64,000 nt of DNA from Macquaria australasica (GCA_005408345.1 SEMN01000007.1:2826001-2890000); one strand, 5' to 3'; shown: positions 50,665 through 64,000, numbered from the stretch's first letter. The notes: generated from the letters alone by a model not told the origin. Program-made: numbers and translations.

Positions 50665-53600
50665 GTCCCAACACTAAACACCTCCATTACGTCCTTCCAC
50701 TAACAGGAGAGAGAAAGTTGAATGAAGTCAGATGTGACTGTTACGACTGAGGTCATATTGCCACAGCTCACATACTCTATGTAGTGCCATATATGACAGT
50801 GGCCTTAATCAAAATTTGCCCATTTGTGCTCCAAGATTAGCACCCTTGCTTGTTTAAAGTCTTTCCCACTGAACCATCAGTAAACACATTTACACTCTAT
50901 GTTACAATTCCATATAACTCTAACTGTTGATTTCTGTGACCTTGTGTATACTGTGAAGCATGAATCTCCTGTTTACGGGAAATTGACATTTTAATGAGGA
51001 CATCTGCAGAGTTTAAAGGGTTCACTGCAGAGCTGTCAAAGCTCCTACAGACAACAAACTAACACATAGTGGCTCAATATCTAAAAAAATTGTATATGTG
51101 TACATTTTTCGGCCCTCCTTGCATGTGGACTGCTGTACAGGCATCGCCATTAATCCATTCCTTCATCTCGACCATTCCTGTCCCAATTTGGCAGGCAACA
51201 GACTCTTTAATTCCCCGCACACTATACAGTACATCTCCAGAAATGTTGAGCCAGATTGTGTTTTCTCTGTCCTCCCATCTTCTTATTTGCCTACTAGCCT
51301 GCAAGTATCCTACATATAAACAGCAGCAGTCACTTCAATATTGTGGTCAGCAGTATAAAAAAGGTTCAGGTCAAAGGTGGTTGACTGTAACTTTCCTGTA
51401 ATGCTGGAAACATATTGACAACCTTGTAATCTCATCCAAAACTGACCAACAGAGAGGTACATTTTCAAATAAATAAGAACTATAAACAATGAATATCTAT
51501 TAATGTGCAGAATCTTCTTCATAATTAGTAGGAATTAGCAGTAGCAGTATTTGAAAAGAGGCTTGTGAATATGATTTACAATTTCAAATAATAGCATTTA
51601 AATTAAAAGCCTGATTCTTTGAAAAATATCCTGAGAATAAAAGCATTTTTCATTTTTCAACTCAAAGGGTTGTTTGGCCTTGGCTGACAGGAATCATGCC
51701 CCTGGCCAAAGGTAATGGTGACACCTTTGAATAAACAATTGTCTGGACAATTTTCATGAGCCCTCTTGTGAAGGAAAAACACATTCAGCTACTCTCTTAC
51801 CTGTAAAGGAAAAAAAAATCTCAGTCATCGCAGTACAACCAATCTGTGTTCTTCTAATGTTGTTTTTGGCTTTAAATGTAGTTTTGTGCTGCAGGTTCGT
51901 GCTCCAACCTCCTCACTGACGCTTCAAAAGTAATTGTATATCTCTCCCTGCATTCCTTTTCATTAGGTGGTGGCAACATAGCAATAATGTCCATTAAGTT
52001 GTAAGTCAGGAAGATGAAAGTGCACACGTTATTCTTCTTCTGATGTTACCAGAGAGCTTCAGGTGCATTACCACCACTCTCTGGACTGGAGTGGTTCTTG
52101 CGCTAATTTGCATTTTGCTCGGGAAGGCTTTGACGTGTTGCAATAAAGTGCATTCAGTCCCATCAGGATTTAATGCGGAGACGAGACACCTGCAGTGTGT
52201 AAATAGGACTATCGACGCCCAAGTTATTGTGTGGTGCCATCCAGTCCAGTATAATATAACAGCGTGGTTCTTACCCAGATATTTACCTGCTCTGATAGAA
52301 GACCAAACCAGTTCTTGCAAATTCACTACCCACTGAGCAGCAAAAGTATCTGTCAGACATTGGATCTCTTCTTTCACAGTGCTAGGTGAAACTGGGTGCT
52401 TGCTAGGAGCTGTGGATTTAAAAGTGAGAACACAACATGCTTACAATTACATGGTCAACAGCAGTATTTTTGTGTTGGACAAACTTCATGTAAGGCCGAC
52501 TTGCTGCAGAATGTGCAGTTTAAAAGATAGAACAGACATTGCTGCGGGCCTACTGAAAGGGGAATCAGAAGATACAGGGTCTGGAGGAAAAATAATAAAG
52601 CTTGATAACATGGTTGAGAGCAATACAAGGAATACCAATGAGTGACCTAAAAGATATTTGTCATTGGCAGGAATAGGCCCATCTGTTAGCTAAGCAGTTA
52701 TAAAGACTTCACTGGTGAATTTGCTCCTCTTCATGGTTTCAGAAGCAGAATGGCTATGTCATGACATATAGTCATTTTCTTACAATTTCCCTTGCTGCCC
52801 AGTTGTCTGTGCTATTGTTGTAATACGATTCGAATGATTTCATGAGGATCCTTTCAATGGTTGCATCTTGTGTGTGTGCAATGTGGCGGCAAAATAATCA
52901 TTTGGATGTCATTACCTTTTGCAGAGAGATAATGGCATTAAAGCCTTATGATCCCCATCCAAGGCTGCTGTATGCCCAACAGAACTCAGGCAGAACAATG
53001 GTTCTTTATCTCCATCCGTTGTGATTTACTTCAACAAATGAGATTATTTCTGCCTCTTGAACATTTTTTTTTGACTCAGAACACCCACATCTATGCGGCA
53101 GGAAGAAAGAGAGGTGAAGCAGTGCTACTGAAAGGTCTCTGAACTAACCAAAGGCTGTAGGCTTAAGGGTTTCAGAGCCAGTTATTGACTGCAGGGGTTA
53201 GTGAACCCTGAGGACAGGTAACGGGAGCTTATTTGAGATATCTTCATTCTACCTATAGTGAAGGGTTGCACTAGGAGGCTGCCTATATTGTCCGTGCCGT
53301 CAGCCACCACAGAGCATGCATGCATTCAGTTTGCATTCTGTTTGTCTTTTCTACGGCTCTGTTTCTCATCCTCCCACACAACCTCTCATCTCCTACCTGG
53401 AAGTATAGCTCTAATGAGGGGAGGACAAATGATTACAGAAAGAAGAGATGTGTGCAGAACTTTTTGAAAATTGTTATCATCATCTGTGTCGATTACATAT
53501 CAAGTGGCTCAAGTGGTAAGCCAGTCGCTAGGCTTAATAATGTTTAATCATGCCCAGCTGATTTAAAGAGCAGAAGGCAACAGATTTTTAAACAGTGTGT

Positions 53601-55446
53601 CATTAAAACCTATCTTTATTGGCATTTTGTACGACGTATTACAGTGGTAAAAACACCTGTATGTAGGAGTTTAGGATTAAACCTATACACTTATGTACAT
53701 ATGTTTTCTAGGACAGATGAATCTGAAATGTAGTAGGCTATTCAAAAACAGTCTTTCCAGCAAATACTGTCTGGGAGCTATGGATCTTATCACTAATCAC
53801 TAATGTCCCTTTAAAACACAGTAGATACAGTATGTAGGTCAGGCAGCTTTTATGTGGTGAGGGGCATTGTAAAGATACTTACTGAAAAGTTACTTCCATG
53901 TTTCCTCTGTCCCAATATTTTGACATGCGTCATAGCGGTTTTGTCAGTCAACATGATGGTGGGTAAACATGAGTTTCTGAGTCACAAAGGAAATAGGGAG
54001 GTAGAGATGATGGAGGGACGCTGGAGAGAAGCAGCTGGGTATGTCTGAAATTAAAAATGGCCAAACCCGATACCTGGGCAAATATTTACCTTTCAGAGGC
54101 GACTCTAATGCCTATACACATTAGCACAGCATGATCACAGATGTGTCCACATCTACACCTTGGGACTTATCCATCCTGTGTTTCCCATAATAACCACATA
54201 CCTGAAGTGACCAAAATGTCACCTCAACAGTTCCCTCAGCAAAAATAAATGCCCACCAGTTGTGTTAGTGGTTCCATTTTCTCTTCATCCAGCCGAACAT
54301 GAACGCTCTTTTGTTTACAGTGTCAGATGTTGACGGACTTTCTACTTGACTACCATATGCAACCAAGGCACAGACTATTTTTTTTTTAAATTCTCACTCA
54401 AAACAATCAAGTGTTCTCTGTGATTTCAACTAGGAGAAAGCAGAGATTAAATGGTGACTAAGGAAAATGAAAACAGTTCAGTAACTCAGGAGGAGTTACT
54501 TTTTGCCTGGTCTAAATTGGTAAGAAGAACTGGTTCTCCAACAAACGGCTGTGATAAGCTTCACTTTGTTGTGTGTCTATTTCCTAATGGTTCCCCCAAT
54601 CAAAAGGGACACAGAGCCATTTATACTTAGTTTAATATAATTGTAAAACTACTATTGCAGTTCATCTTGCCATGATATAACAGGCGCATTAATAACCAAT
54701 TTGGAAGTAATATAAATCTGCTGAGAGAATAAGAGAAGCCAATACATAATAGCTCTTTTGTTTGAGGCAATGTTGCTGCCATAGCAACTGCTACCTGTTC
54801 CCACTCTTTGATCTGATTGGAAGTAGTTTTTCCCTCCTCTACACTAAAACCTGTGTGCGGTTGGCACAGCAACATGTTTACTTTTTCACTTCTATGGCCA
54901 ATGTTTTATTTCCTTTCTAACCCTATCCAAATGAATTAGGAGTCAAAAGATACAAGAAATTCATGATGAGCTGCAACCATCTTAATAGGGTGAGAGGAAG
55001 CAGGTCAGACAGGATGTTTTGTGGGGGAAATAAGTAGGTAGTAGTGGAGAGAAGGGTATTCCTGATAAATCTAGTTTCATCCTGTTATATATGTATATAG
55101 CACAGATAATGAGAGGCTGTGCCCTTAGATCTTAAGGTGAGGTTCTGCACTGATTGGATATCCTCATTTTGAATCTAACAAATCTACAGTAGGCGGTCAC
55201 TTCATGAAACCAGTGCCGAACAAATGTGGTTCATCTATTCTCTTTTATACATGCATGTGCTGTTTCTGTTTCTACCTCATTACAGCAAACTGATTAACAT
55301 GCGAAAGGCATTGCCATTCAGATGTGACAACCAATCAAAACTCGTCTAGCTGGCGGAGTGAATACTTGGCAATAAGTGGAGACGTCCAAGACCTGCTGCT
55401 TACAGCTTGTTACTGAATTGAGAATTAGCCACCAGAGGCGTGTCGG
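50665..55446. other. 5' flank, no gene seen
   Basis: Short frames only (for example 52006-52377 minus and 51069-51401 plus), with no recognisable domain. No mobile element recognised. Confidence 0.55.
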
Positions 55447-56090
55447 TAGGGTTGCCAACTGTCTCATATTAGCCGGGATGTCCCGTTTATTGGGCTAAAT
55501 TGGTTTGTCTCTACTCTCTACTCTGTAATCACCAGACGACACTCTTACAGATCCCAGATCTGATGCAACAGCAGTTGCAGATCATGTGCTGATCACACCA
55601 CAGGTGAGAGCACCTGTCCAATCACAGGCCCCCTCATGCACAAAAGTTTCGGTAATGTCTGGTGTTGTTTGGTTGGTTTGGCATATGCAAATATGGATAA
55701 ACCTGCAAAAAAGGAAAGACTGTGCAGCTACAACAAAAGGTCAAAGGACTGCTTGAATCAGTGAAGAGCAGCAAAAAATATCCAAGTAGACTTGGTGAGT
55801 CATGGCCCTCTTTTGCTCTTTTGGATTTGAAATTTATTTATTTATTTATTTTTTTTTGCTGTAAAGGTCCAAATTGTGATTTCTATGATCATTTATTTTG
55901 AGGTTTATTCACATAAGCTTACATAATGATACAGTTTTAGTAAAACTATAGACTAAATGGAATATACACATTTTTTGCCTTTCCAATTGAATAAGAATAT
56001 GAATATACACCGTATATTCACACAACACCATACCCACACCACCATGGCACCGTGCACCGGACAAAAGGTGGTGTAAAGTTGGCAACCCTA
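55447..56090 (+). mobile_element. hAT-like DNA transposon remnant, 644 bp
   Basis: The ends share 14 identical inverted bases (TAGGGTTGCCAACT). The 8-bp flanks CGTGTCGG (55439-55446) and CATGTGGG (56091-56098) match at 6 of 8. At 55692 a short plus-strand frame begins MDKPAKKERLCSYNK, which resembles the N-terminus of a hAT-type transposase (inference), then hits a stop. The element is thus an internally deleted, inactive copy. Confidence 0.78.
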
Positions 56091-56363
56091 CATGTGGGGC
56101 TTCTGATAGTAATTACCAAATTATAGCCACCGAACACACAGCTTGATGTTTAACTACACTTGCCCTTTTCGTCTTGCGCTTTCCACACAAGGCTTAATCA
56201 GAGAGGCATGTCAGCCTATGCATTAGCCTTTACATTCATTTAAATGATGATCAATGCAAAATAATTTATAGTTATTTTATACATTGGCATGCCTCTTCTG
56301 TGCAGTGCTACCACCTACCTGTATGCATTCTGGAGACACACTTAGGCTATAAGTGTTCTAACG

Positions 56364-56605
56364 AGGGTGGTATCCTGGCTCAGCAGTTAGCACAGTAGCC
56401 TCACAGCAAGATGTTTGTGGGTTTGAATCGTGGCCCTGCTCCTTCTTGTTTGGAGGCAGGTTCGCCTCCTGTTTGTGTGGGTTTCCTCCAGCTGCTGTGG
56501 TTTCCTCCCACCATCCAAACACATGCAGCTCGGGTCAACATGAATCTCTCAAATTGTCCGTAAGTGTAAATGTGTTGCCTTTGATTTATAAAATGTTTTT
56601 CCTGC
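56364..56605 (+). mobile_element. DANA/Mermaid-type V-SINE
   Basis: tRNA-like head with A box (TGGCTCAGCAGTTAGCACAG) and B box (GTGGGTTTGAATCGTGGCC). The conserved teleost body follows, with GTGGGTTTCCTCC, TTTCCTCCCACCATCCAAAC, ACATGCAG and AAATTGTCCGTAAGTG. A minus frame here (56401-56784) is a translation of this repeat. Confidence 0.85.
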
Positions 56606-59600
56606 TGTTCATGCTGGGGCAGGCTTACAGACCCCCATGACTTATAGTAAGAACAGGCAGCCTTTGCAAATTGCCGAACGTGTAAATCAGAGAAGGATAT
56701 AATATTGTGGAAAGAGATGGCAGACCGAAATATGACATCTAAATTTACAGAATTGCATCTAAATTGAATAAGGTGTTTTGTCACTGTCCATTGAACTGTT
56801 ATAAGTCTAAGTTGTGATCTTCATGTTTTCATTATGTCTGTCCTTCTGTTAGTTGAGGCAGTTTTACATTAATTCAACAAATTCTACATTCTGTCTAAAC
56901 CAGTTGGATAAACTGTAAAATGCATAAATGCATGTTTATCATCCCTGAAGAGGTTTCTCTGAAAATTGTAAGTTTTGAACATATACATGGTTCTACTACA
57001 GCTATGTATCATATAGATATAATAATGCCATGAACTATGGGACATGTGCGCTATAAGGTTGAATCTAAAGATGATGAATAAACACCATCTACTGCATACA
57101 GAACTACCTCATGCGTTTATCTGAAAGGAAAAAATGTGTGTGCGCATGGAAATCAGCTCACTGTTAGACACATTCAGATTGAAATATTGAGGCCTTGCTT
57201 CGCTGGGACACTTTTATGGTGCATCTTATCAGTTTCAAAAAATGTCATTGAACATCCAATAAGATAAATGCTTTTGTAGTTTGAATAATGAAGGAATCAC
57301 ATTAGCAATGTTCAGATGCAATTTTCATCTCTTTCAAGTCGGGATTTTGCATAATTTAACAACAAAAATCGAGTGGGATCTTTGTTTTCCATCTCTATGT
57401 CAAAGCTTTTCATTTGCAAAGGCTGGTGTGGATGGACTAGATGGAATTGTGAAAGGGAATCTAAGTTTTCTTTGTCCCGCAACGCTTCTTCGCTCTTGTC
57501 TACGAGTCAGCCCATGCACTCTTCCTCATCTACCTATTCATCCATCCACTCACCTACACAACCTTCGCATATATCGCTTCACCAAATGTTCATGTGCAAA
57601 TGTCTGAAAATAGGCATGAATCACCTACACTGGGAATCAGATTTGTGGATTAGTCCTCCATCACACTGAGTCTCCAGGGTGCAATCATGTCATTCACTGT
57701 GGCGCTAATAAATACCAAGCTCATTTCACACCACGTTTCACTTCGATGTTGATGATATCAGAAACATTATCCATTTCTGCCATGTGCTTTATGAGCAGAA
57801 AGAAGAGTACCGGGGTTAGTCGATCCATCAGCTATGTGTTTTTCTGTGTATTCGAGGGGAGGGAGAGGCAGGAGGGTTAAACTGTGAAGTCTATATAAAC
57901 AGATAGTATGACAAATAGATGATAAATGGAAACAGAAAATAGAAGTGGAGGTTAGGATGCTGTGGTGTGATGACAAAAATACACTGGTGTGACAAAAAGA
58001 GACATGGAAAATTGTTGCAGAACAGGATTTGGTTTATGTGTAATTTATAGTTTTAAAAAATCACACAACTGTAAGGGATTTTTTATGTCGTAATTACCTG
58101 GAATCTTGCCGAATTATCTTTTTTTAACTGCTCCATTCAGTCACTGACAATTTAACTACTCATGCCTGATTGCAGAGGAGCTCTTTTATTTTGGCAGTGG
58201 GCCAGTTGGAAGAATTGCTAATTAATACAACAGGTTAACCGCTTAGTGTGTGTGCTTGATCCATTGATGTAGTGGCTTTGCTCTCATCTAGATTGATCTG
58301 GAATTATCATGGAAATGTTGGCTCTGATGTGCCAAATCACCACAGCCAAGTTTCTGGAGTTTTAACGTCGGACATGAGCTTTGAACAGAGAGTTGGGTGA
58401 CATTTCAAAGAAAACCTACATGTTTGAACTGGCTCAAAGTAATTCTGAAAGTATGTTTTTCCACCCTGTGTGTCAAACAGTGTAGGTCAGGATTGTCAAA
58501 CTCTATCTCTGATAGGGCCACACGGAGGAATTAGAGAGCAATGAATTAATGTCTGTTTCTAGACTGGAATCCATTTTGATAGAAGAAGGGGAAAATGTTT
58601 TAAACCTTTGTGGCCTACTAAGATTATTAAAGAGTTATAATCCTTAAGATTTTGAAACTTTATATGCAGTTTGCATTTTTCAGTTTTTCTTGTTAGTCGT
58701 GGTATTCAAACTGCCTACCTATGCACTAGGGATTCACAGTGATGCATCCATGTAATCTAGCGATACTGTTTGTAATTTTATCTCAGTGACATCAGCTCAT
58801 TGTTTTCTGTTCACTCTCTCAAAGCCGTAGCTTTGAGCTGTATTAACATTTCCTACTGCTGCTGCTTCACATTCAAAGCACTCAACTGGTGAAACACAGG
58901 GTGGCTTTTATTGTGAAGCAGTCACAGGAAAATCAATGTATTTGTCAGCGCAGACAACGACTGTTTGTTGATAAAATAAGATAATGGTAACTTTTCCTAT
59001 GTTTTGACAGTGGATCAGTTCTAAATATTGCAGGGATTAATGGAACAAGAAGGAGAAGCCACACTGAGCTGTTAGCTGAAGCGCTGCAGGCGACAAGCTG
59101 CACACGACAAGCTGCACACATCCAACTTTTTCAGTAATCAACTCCTTGTGCCCTGCTAGTGTGGAAAACTACTCAAGCCATGCACAGCATGAAATCAGAT
59201 CGCTGTTGCTCATAGCATGATGGGAAAAAGCCAATTATCGACTGACTTCTTTATTATAACGATGTGAGTTTGTTTGGCTGCTCTGTAAATATAGACACCT
59301 TCTCTTGTCTTTCTAACAGAGTAGCTGCTCAAGGAGCGTTGCCTCTAGTATTAAACCACACTTGCTGTTACCTCCATTAATGACAGGTGTCGCCCAATCA
59401 GCTAGGACTGAATTGATTATAACTTTGAGATAGTTTGCATTCTAGGAGAAGTATTGTTCTGAGTTGCCTTGAGTCAGAAAAAATAATTAACGTTTTATTT
59501 TCTCTGCATGCAGTTAGTCTTTCTAAATTAATTGATCAAACAGCAGCCGTGCTCAACCACTTTTTTAATAGTAAGTGTAATTGTTTCCTATTTATGTAGC

Positions 59601-62079
59601 TGTAGTATTTAGCGAATTATTTTTAGTTTGGTTAAAGTGAAATAAATGACAAAATATTATCAAAAGGTCAAAAATGTATTAATTAGGAGCTAATTAAATT
59701 GCTGTACATAAAAGTGCATCTGTCTCTCTGTGCATCACCCCACACACATTCCTTCACACAAGGTTTACTGGGTGTGAACTCTAGATTTGCAGATCATGTC
59801 ACTCGATTTGTTGAGAAGCTTGTTTTGACCAAGGGTGACAAATGGGAAGCATGACCAATCATTGCAATCTACAGGGGTCAGTGGATGCTAATGAGTGGTA
59901 GCCATTTTTCAGACTTTATTAATCGGCACATCGCAGTGAGAGTAATAAATGCTCCTCGCAGCAGTGTTATTGGCTAGTGCCACAGCCATTGATCAGACTC
60001 GGAGGACCCACATCTGCTGTGTTTGTTTGCATGGCTGCTCCTCTGCCTCATCTCTGTGGCCCGGTCTAGATTTCTTTGACCTTGGGGAGTCTGTGTTCCC
60101 TGGTGTCTGTAATGGTGTCTTTTCCAGCCGCCTCGTAATCATAAAGCAGTTTTTATTATTATTATCAAAGGGGCTTCCAGGTGGCCCAAAAACGAAACTA
60201 AATGGTAACTAAATGGTCCTGGGGTCTTAGATGCAAGGCCTGCCCCGATCTCTCCTGTCGCTCTGTACCTGTTAATATTTAATGAAAGGTGAAATGCCCT
60301 TAAAGTCGTCTTTACATTAATTCCAATCTTGACAATATAGTTAAATGATTATAGACTCAAAAATGCAGGCAATGTGGTTTGAATTTCAATGTAGACTGAA
60401 CACTATTGCCCGCACTATAATGAGAACTGTGTGGACTCATGATGTGACAGGTGGCTAATGGGACACTGTACGCCAATCATGGATTGAAGCTTCAACATAA
60501 AATGCTGCTTGCTTCAACAAATAATTACACCCTCATCCAAAAACTCTTATCACAAAAACATCAAAAGCATAATTGAAAAGCACTACCTCTTCAAGGGCAA
60601 CTCAACAATGTAATAGGTGTTTAAAACTGTCTGGATCTGATTATTACAGTGCATTCTTGCCAGTTTGCTCATCGACATTGCATGCAATCGCCCCTCTTAG
60701 CATGATGCTCAAATCCAGAGCTAGATTATCCCCCTGAAAGAATCACAACATCTGTATGAAAAGTGAGAGTCAAATGTGGGTGGCATTCCCCCAGACTAGT
60801 AGTCTGCTATCTGCATATGAAAGACGTATGAACCTCCCACATAAAACATTTAAATATGCAGGGTCTAAACATTTTCTGAACTTACTACTGCTAATTCTAG
60901 GTTTTTACTTAGCATCACTGATCAACTCAGAAACCTCACTGCTTCTGCTGTTCTGCTTATTGTAAGTTTCTGTCATTACACTTAATGTTCTTTTGCTAAT
61001 CTCCTGGGCCAAAAGGCTAAGCTTATTAAGCCTCTTGATAACAGTTTAACAGGAGAACATTCTGGCTATCAGTCTGTCCTCCTGCCCCCGACATATTATT
61101 GCGGCTACACTACTCAGAGAGGTGATGGGGAGTTTAGGCTCCATCATCTGTTATAATTATAACTGTATTTCAACTGGTTGCAACTCTATGGCAAGCATCC
61201 AGTCTCTCTTAAAATGCCTCTCCCTTGTATACATAAATCCTATATAATTACAAAACGTAAAAGTCCAATTCTAAATGGGATCTTAACAGCATTTTTTCTC
61301 ACCTTGTCTAATTACTGCAATGAATAGATGTGTAACTATTTTCATTCTTCTTGAAAGGAGTCACAAAAGTATAATATTAGTGGAAATACAGTGGAAATGT
61401 GTGTGTCATGTCATATTGAATCATGTCACGTTACCATATCAAATTGTATTGAGACAGGGCTAGATTGAGTCCTATTGATTTTTTGGTTATTTATAAATGT
61501 ATCTCGATGTATTGGATTGCTGTTTGTGTATTGAGATATTAATTGAATCGGTCTCATAGGGTGAGATGCACACCTCTCAACAGCATGCAGCATAATGGCC
61601 CTAAAGCCTGTAGATTTTCCTTCCACTCAGTCTCTACACCTGATTTCTTAACATGGGTAACTAATCAGAGAAAGCGTCCTAGTCCTGTACATAGACAGCT
61701 GCTGTGTTGCGATCTGTCCAGTTCTGCGTGTATTGTACACAGGTTTGCTTGTGCATGTGGTGGGAAAGGAAGCACTGCTGATCATTTTGTAAAAAAACAT
61801 TTAAAAAAAGCAGTTTTCTAACGTTTTTTAACAGTTGCAAATGCAGACTAGATAGCCTAAAGCTATGTTTTTAAAATTGCATGCAGTCTGACAGAGCAAT
61901 GCAATAACTGGCTGACAAAATTCCACTGCCTTTGATCATTTAGCATACGATTTAAGGAATTTATTAATAGAATCATCAATCAGGGATTTTGAAAATGTCA
62001 CGGACTGGAATTAACTAAGCTATAACTAAGGCAACACACTGTTGTGGTAATGGCAGTGAAACGCCATACACTCATTATT
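56606..62079. other. 5' flank, no gene seen
   Basis: AT-rich with scattered short frames. A 14-bp tandem pair (CGACAAGCTGCACA) lies at 59091-59118. About 58170-58340 looks non-repetitive. At about 61395-61580 the wording (CATGTCACGTTACC, ATTGAATCGGTCTCATAGGG) resembles a decayed fish DNA-transposon fragment, but the ends are not clear. Confidence 0.5.
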
Positions 62080-62109
62080 TTGGCTCTCCACACATTGCAC
62101 TTGAAATAC

Positions 62110-62580
62110 AAATACTGGAGGTCAAAGTGCAGACTTTCAGCTTTAAGGCTGTTTGAAGACAGACACCCTAAACATACATACACAACAACCAAAGACTTTT
62201 AATGGCCAAACAGTGGAGTGTTTTGAACGGCCGATTCAGTCATCTGACCTCAATCCAATTGATCATGCATTTCATTTGCTGAAGACCAGACTGGAAGCAA
62301 AAAGCCCCCCGAAGCAAGAAGGAAGTGGAGATGGTGGCAGTACAGTTCAGGCCTGGCAGAACATCACCACGCAAGATAGCAGTGTCTGCTGATGTCTGTA
62401 GGCTGTAGACTGTGAAGGATTTGCAACCACATTTTCAGTATGATGATAAGTTTGTTTACATGTCCATTTACTTACTGTCCCCTAACATGTTGTTAAAAAA
62501 AAGGCCCACTGTTCCTACACTGTGCAATTGATATAAACATCCTCAAATTAAAGCTGAAAGTTAAGACTTTGCTCTAAATG
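62110..62580 (+). mobile_element. internally deleted Tc1/mariner-like element
   Basis: Inverted copies of ACTTTCAGCTTTAA lie at 62133-62146 and 62548-62561, exact over 14 bases, with a further shared CAAAGT just outside each. Between them is a truncated transposase remnant. Fish Tc1 elements carry this sequence near their ends, so this is an element that lost most of its interior. Outer boundaries are approximate. Confidence 0.8.
62150..62440 (+). pseudogene. Tc1-like transposase C-terminal relic
   Basis: Only the DDE-domain end survives. HPKHT (from the catalytic N/DDPKHT region) is in one frame. SSDLNPIDHAFHLLK, matching the family SPDLNPIE motif, is in another, so a frameshift separates them. 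The third catalytic Glu is Asp here. The downstream AVKAWQ-like part is recognisable but broken. The N-terminal two-thirds, including the DNA-binding domain, is absent. Not functional. Confidence 0.85.
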
Positions 62581-64000
62581 TAATTTTTCCCTGTGCTGGT
62601 TTACAAGGCCAGAACAAGAAAAAGGTATTATAAGACACAACAACTGTAACAGCTGTGGTATAAGATCTGGGATTATTGTCCTGCATGTAGAGCAAGACCT
62701 TAAAAGCTGGAGCTTCTCCTCCTTATACAGTCACAGAGTATTTTATGGCACTGTAAAGCAGCAGACAAGCACTGTGTGAGAAACCACAAGTTTTCAAGCA
62801 AACTTGGACATTAGTGCTTGCTTTCCAGCCCTATAACCATAGATTTTTACCACAACAGGTCTACTGAGAAAAATGTTAAATATAGACGCAGTAACCTTGG
62901 ATTAAATGATGAACAATGAAGCCCTGTGACATCACCACCCCTTTTAATTTCTATATAAGTAAGTATATCAAAGTTAACAGTGCATCGGTCAACCAGCGGA
63001 GCTTTCCGTTTCCTTCAAGAGCAAAGGAAAGGTGGAGACTACTGATAAGAAGAGTGGACTGGCTTAGAAATTACATGCTTTATATTAAAATCCTTTTAGC
63101 TTTTAAAAAGTATCACTGCCACTTGTGGACCTCAGATGAACCTTTAGCAATGAGATAATGAGGAAGAAAGCCTCACAGGAGAGTACAGGTAGGAGACAGT
63201 ATTTTTTTGTATTGTTTTAGGTCCCCTATTCTTATCCAGGTTAATCCAATTAAGATTAAAAAGGTAAGATTCCTTCAGGAAGAGACTCAGCCAAGACAGC
63301 AGCCCCTGGTTCAGTCACAGAGCAAAAATATACAGTTGAATAAATTCATAAAACGCACATGACAGAAAAGGAGCACAGAAAAACAGCGAGAGGGCAGAAA
63401 GAGATATTGAGAGGGAAGAAAAAGTGATTCAATCCAAAAAAAGCCAACCAAAAAGTTTTTCTTAGAGAGAAGGATGTTTAAGTTGTTATTGGCAGGAAAC
63501 CTCCCCCCCAGAAAAAGGGAGCAGTTTGGAGATTTCAGCTTCAGCACTTCAGTTGGAGATAAAGTTACATTGCAAACAGAAACTAACAACACTTATCCAT
63601 ACCTCATGGAAGATGGTGAAAGTTTTGACATACTATAAGGTACCAAGTTGACTCTTTAGGACAAGAAGTTTTTAATTCACAGCCAAAAATACACCAAGGT
63701 CAAGGTATTGTTTCTCGGATACTGTTGCTTAGGATCTGTATCGAGTCACTGACAGGAGACAGACACTATGACGTCTAATGGATTCAAATGTTCTGAGGAG
63801 TTGCATAGTCACACAGTTGTTTTTGTCAATTGTGAAAATAGCACAGTAGCTTTTTTGGGGGGTACCTGACCCTGTCAAGTACCCAGAAGAACATCCTTAG
63901 AACAGGCTTGTATGTCATGTATGTGCAGCTTTAGAAGAGTGGCTATCAGCATGTGCACTTCAAACCGTCTGCAGATTGCTCCTTCTTACCACATCAGTTG
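62581..64000. other. window end, no gene seen
   Basis: No coding exon recognised. The minus frame 63311-63592 (93 codons) has no recognisable features. Confidence 0.55.

Noticed and set aside
50232..50687. Longest single reading frame (151 codons, minus)
   Set aside because: Its N-terminal part is the reverse translation of a retroposon 3' tail with the pentamer end, and the rest shows no domain or splice context.
52006..52377. 123-codon minus frame
   Set aside because: No recognised domain and no matched splice partner; an overlapping plus frame of similar length shows the region simply lacks stops.
56401..56784. 127-codon minus frame
   Set aside because: It covers the antisense of the DANA-type V-SINE.

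Overview
The window is from a teleost fish, probably a spiny-rayed (percomorph) species. The one protein-coding gene that can be assembled is a vertebrate GDNF-family receptor. The gene is compact (about 20 kb of coding span, GT-AG introns of 264 bp to 10 kb), and the background is AT-rich with long (CA)n microsatellites. Several repeats look like families I know from percomorph genomes: V-SINE/DANA-type SINEs, hAT-type MITEs, a Tc1 relic, and the repeat carrying the 'caacaactattggatgg' type motif. No prokaryotic, viral or organellar features were seen.

The gene is gfra1 (GDNF family receptor alpha 1), on the minus strand between 23845 (ATG) and 3623 (stop). Ten coding exons were joined by hand with consistent phases. 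They total 1431 nt, giving 476 residues plus stop, with no in-frame stop. The order is signal peptide, cysteine-rich domains D1, D2 and D3, a variable stalk and a C-terminal GPI-anchor signal. All coding exons appear present and intact. It cannot be decided here whether this is the a or b teleost duplicate.

Layout: 1-3622 is the 3' flank and probable 3' UTR with candidate poly(A) signals. 3623-23845 is the gene; its introns hold an 8-bp-TSD hAT MITE, a (CA)30 tract, a tRNA-derived SINE with 10-bp TSDs, a 0.7 kb teleost repeat with three internal tandem units, and a second percomorph repeat. 23846-24480 is the CpG-richer 5' UTR/promoter region, with a perfect CRE palindrome (TGACGTCA). 24481-64000 is a gene-empty 5' flank of about 39.5 kb. 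It contains three more hAT-like MITEs, one longer MITE without visible TSD, V-SINE copies, a Tc1/mariner transposase relic inside its terminal inverted repeats, microsatellites, and several striking palindromes. The best palindrome is a perfect 22-bp-arm hairpin carrying two POU octamers at 37889-37936. Open reading frames in this flank are short, lack family resemblance or are translated repeats.

No undescribed multi-gene system is evident. The most useful results are the complete gfra1 exon model, a three-residue insertion in its ligand-binding domain, the apparent absence of the small alternative exon known from mammals, and the palindromic octamer element.
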